A stretch of DNA of 64,000 nucleotides from Lysobacterales bacterium (GTDB lineage Bacteria > Pseudomonadota > Gammaproteobacteria > Xanthomonadales > Rhodanobacteraceae). Below the pieces are notes generated by a model. The model did not search any database. It was not told where the DNA came from and saw nothing but the letters and a program-made list of their open reading frames with translations. The stretch spans positions 1 to 64,000 of the forward strand of contig JAFKNA010000018.1 of assembly GCA_017305135.1 (NCBI GenBank). Reading direction: 5' to 3'. A program made the position numbers and the translations under genes. Positions 60,529 through 64,000 of the stretch are shown piece after piece; position 1 is the stretch's first letter; each line of letters opens with the position of its first letter.

Positions 60529-60954
60529 ATGATCGATGGGGACCTGGCGGTGCAGAACTTCGAACAGATCCGCTCGCATGTCGGCAGCCGGCACACGCTG
60601 CGCACCAACGACCCCTACCTCGTCAGCCTCGATCTCGATACCGGCGACGGGCGCCGCCAGGGCGTGTACCTGGCGGAAATGGAAGATGAGTCCGGCGCCA
60701 GGTTCCTGCGCATCTCGACGCCCGTCGGCCCCTACACCGGCGTTGCCGCGGAGCGCTGCCTGCGCTTCAACTGGGAGCAGCGCGTCGGCTATCTCGCGGT
60801 CAGCGACCTGGAAGGCTCACCCTACCTGCAGCTGTGCGAGAACCGCCCCTACGCCTCGCTGTCCTGCGAGGAACTCGACCGCGTGATCGGGGAACTCGGC
60901 CAGCTCGGCGACGGCCTCGAACGCATCGTCTCGAGCGGCGTGGATACCTTCTGA
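60529..60954 (+). CDS. Conserved hypothetical protein, possibly type III chaperone/YbjN-like fold
   Basis: 141 residues, not recognised. No signal peptide or membrane helix. Alternating short helices and strands (YLVSLDLDTG, RQGVYLAEMEDESGARFLRI, RVGYLAVSDLEGSPYLQLCE, LSCEELDRVIGELGQLGDGL) recall the alpha/beta chaperone-like fold of YbjN and CesT proteins, but the match is weak. TAGCAT at 60514-60519 lies nine bases before the ATG, so a leaderless or very short leader mRNA is likely. A 12-bp perfect hairpin follows at 60980. Confidence 0.65.
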   Translation: MIDGDLAVQNFEQIRSHVGSRHTLRTNDPYLVSLDLDTGDGRRQGVYLAEMEDESGARFLRISTPVGPYTGVAAERCLRFNWEQRVGYLAVSDLEGSPYLQLCENRPYASLSCEELDRVIGELGQLGDGLERIVSSGVDTF

Positions 60955-60979
60955 CCTGCCAACCGGGGGCTGAAACGAC

Positions 60980-61006
60980 GACGCCAGCGATGGAATCGCT
61001 GGCGTC
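60980..61006 (+). terminator. Strong hairpin, possible terminator without U tract
   Basis: GACGCCAGCGAT (60980-60991) pairs perfectly with ATCGCTGGCGTC (60995-61006) around a three-base loop. No T run follows. It lies 25 bases after the stop of the hypothetical gene and may end or protect that transcript. Confidence 0.55.
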
Positions 61007-61217
61007 GCGTGAAACGGTGGATGGCGCGCCCGGAGAGATTCCCCCAAGTTCGTGGCTATCTATGGCTGGGCTACGTTGTTCTGCAAGAAATATACTTATT
61101 TGCCTTGGGACTACGTTTCCCCATGCACAACAATCTGTTACTGCTAACATAGCAGACGTACATCTGTGACATCCTAGATCATCTGTCACAAGTCACGCTG
61201 AGGAATCTCGCGTAGAC

Positions 61218-61457
61218 GTGAACAACGCCGAATACGCCCACCTCCTTCACAAGGCGGAAGGCGCCAAACAACGCCGTGGGGAAGCATGGGCCGTATCTCG
61301 TGGGGAAGAGCTGTCCGTGGCGATGGGGCTCAGCCAGCCCGACTGGATCACCTCGATGTGGTACACCTTGGCGGAAGCGGTCGACCGCATCGGACCGGAA
61401 TGGATGGAGCTGGTCCCGCGCGTCGAGTGCCTCCTGGCGATCGAGGACCAAGGATGA
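61218..61457 (+). CDS. Small hypothetical protein of a TA-like operon
   Basis: 79 residues from GTG 61218. Acidic and helical (AEYAHLLHKAEGAKQRRGEA, LSQPDWITSMWYTLAEAVDR), no membrane helix. I do not recognise a family. The stop overlaps the ATG of the next, frameshifted MbcA/ParS-like gene by four bases, so the two were translated together and may once have been partners in a toxin-antitoxin or regulatory unit. The start is poorly supported: GAGGAATC lies about 12 bases upstream. Confidence 0.55.
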   Translation: MNNAEYAHLLHKAEGAKQRRGEAWAVSRGEELSVAMGLSQPDWITSMWYTLAEAVDRIGPEWMELVPRVECLLAIEDQG

Positions 61458-61791
61458 TTCACCCTGCCATCGAAGAGCTTGTAGCGTCGGTCCATGAACC
61501 CGGGAACCCGGGGCAGATCTCGCCAGAGCGGCTGGCCGAGCGATTGGGCCTGGATGCCCGGCAACTGGTGGGCGACGACCTGTGCACGCGCAGGAAAACC
61601 TTCGAGGCGTCCTGCAGGTCATCGCGGAAGCTGTCGAGATCCAGCCTGATCTGCAGTTGGTGATCCAATTCGTCCGGGACGCACCAATATCGGCCATGGG
61701 CTCGCGCACCTTGCTCAGTCTGGCGATCAACGGCCGAGCGGACGCAGCCGTCAACTATCTGCAGTCCATCGCCGGCGGCGCCACGGGCTGA
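61454..61791 (+). pseudogene. Frameshifted MbcA/ParS-type antitoxin gene
   Basis: From ATG 61454 one frame reads IEELVASVHEPGNPGQISPE and RLAERLGLDARQLVGDDLCT. The C-terminal half is in another frame from about 61582: LRGVLQVIAEAVEIQPDLQL, then FVRDAPISAMGSRTLLSLAI and NGRADAAVNYLQSIAGGATG. The second half is typical of the DUF2384/MbcA-ParS toxin-binding domain of Xre antitoxins (a -LV--GRADAV--YL--I-- ending). A shift near 61575-61590 joins them. The usual partner, a RES-domain toxin, is not found next to it. Confidence 0.7.
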
Positions 61792-61963
61792 TCGGGTCGG
61801 CCTTCGGAGGCACGACCTGCAGCTGGCCACGACTTCGCAGGATGTCGCATTTCGCCCGGACCTCGGCGGTGCGGAAAGCGAGAAGGTCCTCAACGATCTG
61901 GCGACACAAGGATTCCCTGCCGCCGTCGATCAGGGTGAGCTTGGGCTTGTCTTTCGCGTTCAT
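61751..61963 (-). CDS. Small hypothetical protein with strong ribosome binding site
   Basis: 70 residues. ATG at 61963 is preceded on the minus strand by GGAGGTGATCGG, a near-perfect Shine-Dalgarno, so it is probably expressed although short. MNAKDKPKLTLIDGG leads to a helical region QIVEDLLAFRTAEVRAKCDI and a basic Arg-rich end. No family recognised. A TATAAT lies on the minus strand at 62022-62017, and the region around it holds repeated GCAG(C/T)TA elements. The end overlaps the broken antitoxin gene by about 40 bases on the opposite strand. Confidence 0.65.
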   Translation of the reverse strand: MNAKDKPKLTLIDGGRESLCRQIVEDLLAFRTAEVRAKCDILRSRGQLQVVPPKADPISPWRRRRWTADS

Positions 61964-62003
61964 CCGATCACCTCCGGTACCTGCCCGAACCACCTCGAGG
62001 CCT

Positions 62004-62065
62004 GCAGTTAGCCTCAATTATACGGGCGCAGCTAATTATCTCCCCGCGCATAATTGCAGCTAATT
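62004..62065 (-). promoter_or_regulatory. Promoter region with repeated GCAG(C/T)TA elements
   Basis: GCAGCTAATT occurs at 62028-62037 and 62056-62065, and GCAGTTA at 62004-62010, about 24-28 bases apart. A minus-strand -10 TATAAT lies at 62022-62017 between them. The spacing near three helical turns is what a repeat-binding regulator would use. The next gene on that strand starts at 61963. Confidence 0.55.
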
Positions 62066-62214
62066 CAGTGTAAGCCATTGAATTCACAAGGTTCCTTCGA
62101 TCGACTCCCGCTTCCTGGTCCTAGGCTCTCCGGCGCCGGACTCAAGATCGTCTTGGTCGCCCGGCTGCGCGTCGGCAAACTCCGGGCGACCATGGTGCGT
62201 CAGGGCTGATGCCG

Positions 62215-62265
62215 TCGACATGTTGCTTCGACGTGTCGATTTTTTTCGAAAACATCGACATGTCC
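62215..62265. repeat. TCGACATGT direct/inverted repeat cluster
   Basis: TCGACATGT at 62215-62223, TCGACGTGTCGA at 62228-62239 and TCGACATGTCC at 62255-62265 lie within 51 bases around an AT-rich T7/A4 centre. ACATGTC-like inner palindromes make these possible operator sites. They sit just before the broken Fic gene and could be its old promoter. Confidence 0.55.
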
Positions 62266-62270
62266 TTCGA

Positions 62271-62493
62271 CCTTCAGCACCTTATGACGTCGTGCCGGAG
62301 TTCCGATCCCGCGTGGTGGAGTCCCGACATCTGCTCGAAGCCTGCATCGAGGCACGTCACGCGACGCGCCGCCTGTCCTCGAGCACGGGCGCAAGCCATC
62401 GCCGACCAAGGTGCTCCCATCAACAACTTCCTGATGCTGGAAGCGAGGGCCAGCAGCGAGGCCGAGAACATCGTCCTCGCCAGCGACACGTTG
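62271..62493 (+). pseudogene. Broken Fic-family protein, N-terminal domain
   Basis: One frame reads PYDVVPEF and then SRHLLEACIEARHATRRL (to about 62375). A second frame from about 62395 reads AIADQGAPINNFLMLEARAS and SEAENIVLASDTL (to 62493). Placed end to end they match the Fic N-terminal domain (LLKACIEA-A-L then IN-L-LLEA-ASSEIENI--T-D-L). The HPFxxGNG catalytic domain, which would transfer AMP to target proteins, is absent. So this is a frameshifted and truncated Fic gene. Confidence 0.72.
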
Positions 62494-62716
62494 CCCGCTT
62501 GGCACGGGAAGCACAGGCCGCCGACCCTGACCATCAGGATAGTCCTGTTGTTGAGCCTGTGGAGCAAAGCGCGAAGGTACCCGCTGCGAACGTAGTGCCG
62601 GCTTGTACCGCGTGGCAGCGCTTCTTCAGCTGCTCGCGCGCTTAGGTGAGCAAAGAACGCTTGGTGCGGCGATCCGGGCAGTCGAGCCCACAATCATTCC
62701 CGGGTATGCTCAATCC

Positions 62717-63148
62717 GTGAGAACGAAGGCCGTGTCGCTTGAAGGCATCTTGACCCGCGATATCGCAGCGGTCCGGCAGTCTGTGCTGGAGAGCACCCGG
62801 TGGCTGACGGCGGAAGAAATCACTCAGGCGGCGGAACTCCCGGAAGGGAACTCGGCCGCGCAGTTGAGCCGCTGGAAGCGGGAGAGCAGGATCTTCTTCG
62901 TGTCCGTGGGCGGCACGGAGCGGATTCCGGAGTACCTCCTGGAGCCCGGGAGATGGCGCCCGTTGCCGGGGGCCGCCAAGGCCATCGCCACGCTGGCGCC
63001 CATGAAGAACGGATGGGGAATGGCGTACTGGTTTGCATCGGTCAACAGCGTCCTGGGCGGAAAGCGGCCAATGGATCTGGTAGGCACTCGACCCGAGCTT
63101 GTGGCAGCGGCTGCGGCCGATGAAGCCTCAGGTATTCAGCACGCCTGA
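62717..63148 (+). CDS. MbcA/ParS-type (DUF2384-like) antitoxin-like protein
   Basis: 143 residues from a GTG at 62717. TATGCT at 62705-62710 is seven bases upstream, so the mRNA may begin at or near the GTG. A helical N-terminus (ILTRDIAAVRQSVLESTRWL, TAEEITQAAELP) is followed by RIFFVSVGGTERIPEYLLEP and a C-terminal LAPMKNGWGMAYWFASVNSV LGGKRPMDLV, the toxin-binding signature of MbcA/ParS proteins that pair with RES toxins. No toxin is adjacent, so the gene may be an orphan antitoxin. The frame is open further upstream but with no good start. Confidence 0.7.
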   Translation: MRTKAVSLEGILTRDIAAVRQSVLESTRWLTAEEITQAAELPEGNSAAQLSRWKRESRIFFVSVGGTERIPEYLLEPGRWRPLPGAAKAIATLAPMKNGWGMAYWFASVNSVLGGKRPMDLVGTRPELVAAAAADEASGIQHA

Positions 63149-63377
63149 CACTCCGGATCTCGCGGGGGTACCGGGGAACCGCGTCAGGTCTTTGTCATAG
63201 ACGGGAGCCGACTCCCGGAGAGCGTTCATTGCGCGAGGACGAGTCCCAACTGGAATGTCTTTGTCATCGAGGCGGCGGTGAACCTCCTCCCATTCCTCGC
63301 AATCGCCTCGTTCTCTTATTGCCTGCAAGCAAATTCGACAGAAAACCTACAACCAACCCAGTATCCTCTCGACTAGC

Positions 63378-64000
63378 CTACTCCAGTAAGTCACTCAAAC
63401 GGTGCATATCCGGCCTTTTGAAGCCCATACGAATTGCCTGCTCCAGAATATGCGTGTTGGCGCCATGAATATATGAAACTCCCGCTTTGACCTTCTTGTC
63501 TTCCTTGGATCCGATGTAGAACGAACCGTCGAAGCTCCACACATGGACTTGCCCCCATGAGCAGCGTACCTTCTCATCGGCGCCGAAGAAATTGTGCTTT
63601 ACCAGCGTGATGCCGTCGTCGTGCAGGAGCGCGTCACCGAAGTGCAGGTCTTGCCCCTCCTTTAGGGCTTCGAGCATTTCGGTCAGCAGACGCACACAGA
63701 CTGCTTTCCAGAGCTTGTCAACAAACGTGTTGTAGATATCCTGCTTCTTCAGTTCCACGACAGCTTCGGAATTCCTGTTGCCAAATGCAACCGTGTAGGT
63801 TGTACCTGTGGGGACGCCATTGACAGAATGACTGACGCCGCCCCAACGAACGCGCGTGATCGAATCGATGGGAAAGTTCCGCCCCTTCCATGAGACGCCT
63901 TGAGGCGAGATGCTCAAGGTGTCCTTGAAAATTACACCGATTTCAGCACGGTAGGTGATTTCGCGCGCCCACTCATCTTTACGGGCTGCGGCCTGCTGGC
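63378..64000 (-). CDS. Unidentified protein, 5' end beyond the window
   Basis: The frame stays open from the stop at 63378 to the window edge, so the start is missing; the visible part is about 206 residues. Visible segments include KDEWAREITYRAEIGVIFKD, SWKGRNFPIDSITRVRWGGV, GTTYTVAFGNRNSEAVVELK and WSFDGSFYIGSKEDKKVKAG. The strand-rich pattern with repeated short basic loops recalls PH-like or bacterial PH_2 domains, but I do not recognise the family. No signal peptide in the visible part. A start at the TTG 63917 is possible but unnecessary. AT content is higher than in the core region. Confidence 0.6.
   Translation of the reverse strand, partial: QQAAARKDEWAREITYRAEIGVIFKDTLSISPQGVSWKGRNFPIDSITRVRWGGVSHSVNGVPTGTTYTVAFGNRNSEAVVELKKQDIYNTFVDKLWKAVCVRLLTEMLEALKEGQDLHFGDALLHDDGITLVKHNFFGADEKVRCSWGQVHVWSFDGSFYIGSKEDKKVKAGVSYIHGANTHILEQAIRMGFKRPDMHRLSDLLE

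Noticed and set aside
1-64000. tRNA, rRNA or CRISPR array
   Set aside because: I saw no cloverleaf-type gene, rRNA segment, or regularly spaced direct repeats with unique spacers. The many palindromes are irregular in spacing and do not form an array.

Overview
The window is a high-GC chromosomal segment from a gammaproteobacterium, most likely of the Xanthomonadales (Lysobacterales). The evidence is the gene content and order (folC-dedD-cvpA-purF, parC, rlmM, crcB-DUF190-cfa, mdh), the large number of short palindromic intergenic repeats of the kind common in that order, and many secreted proteins of Delta-60, Kelch and P-domain type. No rRNA, tRNA or CRISPR array was recognised. The genus cannot be fixed from this sequence alone.

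Left part (1-31 kb): the window opens inside an IS256-type transposase gene. A TPP riboswitch then precedes a TonB-dependent receptor and a PnuC/PnuT-type permease (thiamin or precursor uptake). There follow a nucleotide-exchange-type transporter coupled to a Tat-exported aldo/keto reductase, a GFA protein, a Delta-60 protein, a Bcr/CflA pump, a crcB-DUF190-cfa operon, parC, a cysteine-rich lipoprotein, a deaminase, rlmM, a winged-helix/TPR regulator followed by a second Delta-60 protein, a VTT membrane protein preceded by an intrinsic terminator, a GH17-GT2 glucan enzyme, mdh, an aminotransferase, GlsB, and a cysteine synthase-like enzyme. An HtrA-type protease ends this part.

Middle (31-45 kb): mostly exported proteins (DUF3313 lipoprotein, PsiF, a Kelch-like protein divergent from a second winged-helix/TPR regulator, a P-domain protein coupled to a PPC-like protein). 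These lead into a decayed mobile region with an integrase C-terminal fragment fused to a broken higA, a higB remnant, an AT-richer cassette of two small exported proteins with a good promoter and terminator, and a frameshifted phd-type antitoxin.

Right part (45-64 kb): a probable envelope-glycan locus with a GT2, a DUF2304 protein and a GT4 on the plus strand, convergent with a minus-strand cluster. In that cluster a two-gene module (large GT-C-like membrane protein plus a membrane-anchored partner) occurs twice around a DUF455 gene; this is the best candidate here for an undescribed system. Then come the conserved rhomboid-folC-dedD-cvpA-purF block, an alkyltransferase-like protein, and an AT-richer tail of toxin-antitoxin debris: two MbcA/ParS-like antitoxin genes (one frameshifted), a broken Fic N-terminal domain, and an unidentified gene running off the end.

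Two patterns run through the window. At least four exported proteins end in, or nearly in, a short aromatic/acidic tail (I/V-F-x-x-x-F-E/D). Almost every intergenic gap carries one or more of about six dispersed hairpin repeat families, several of them as inverted pairs.
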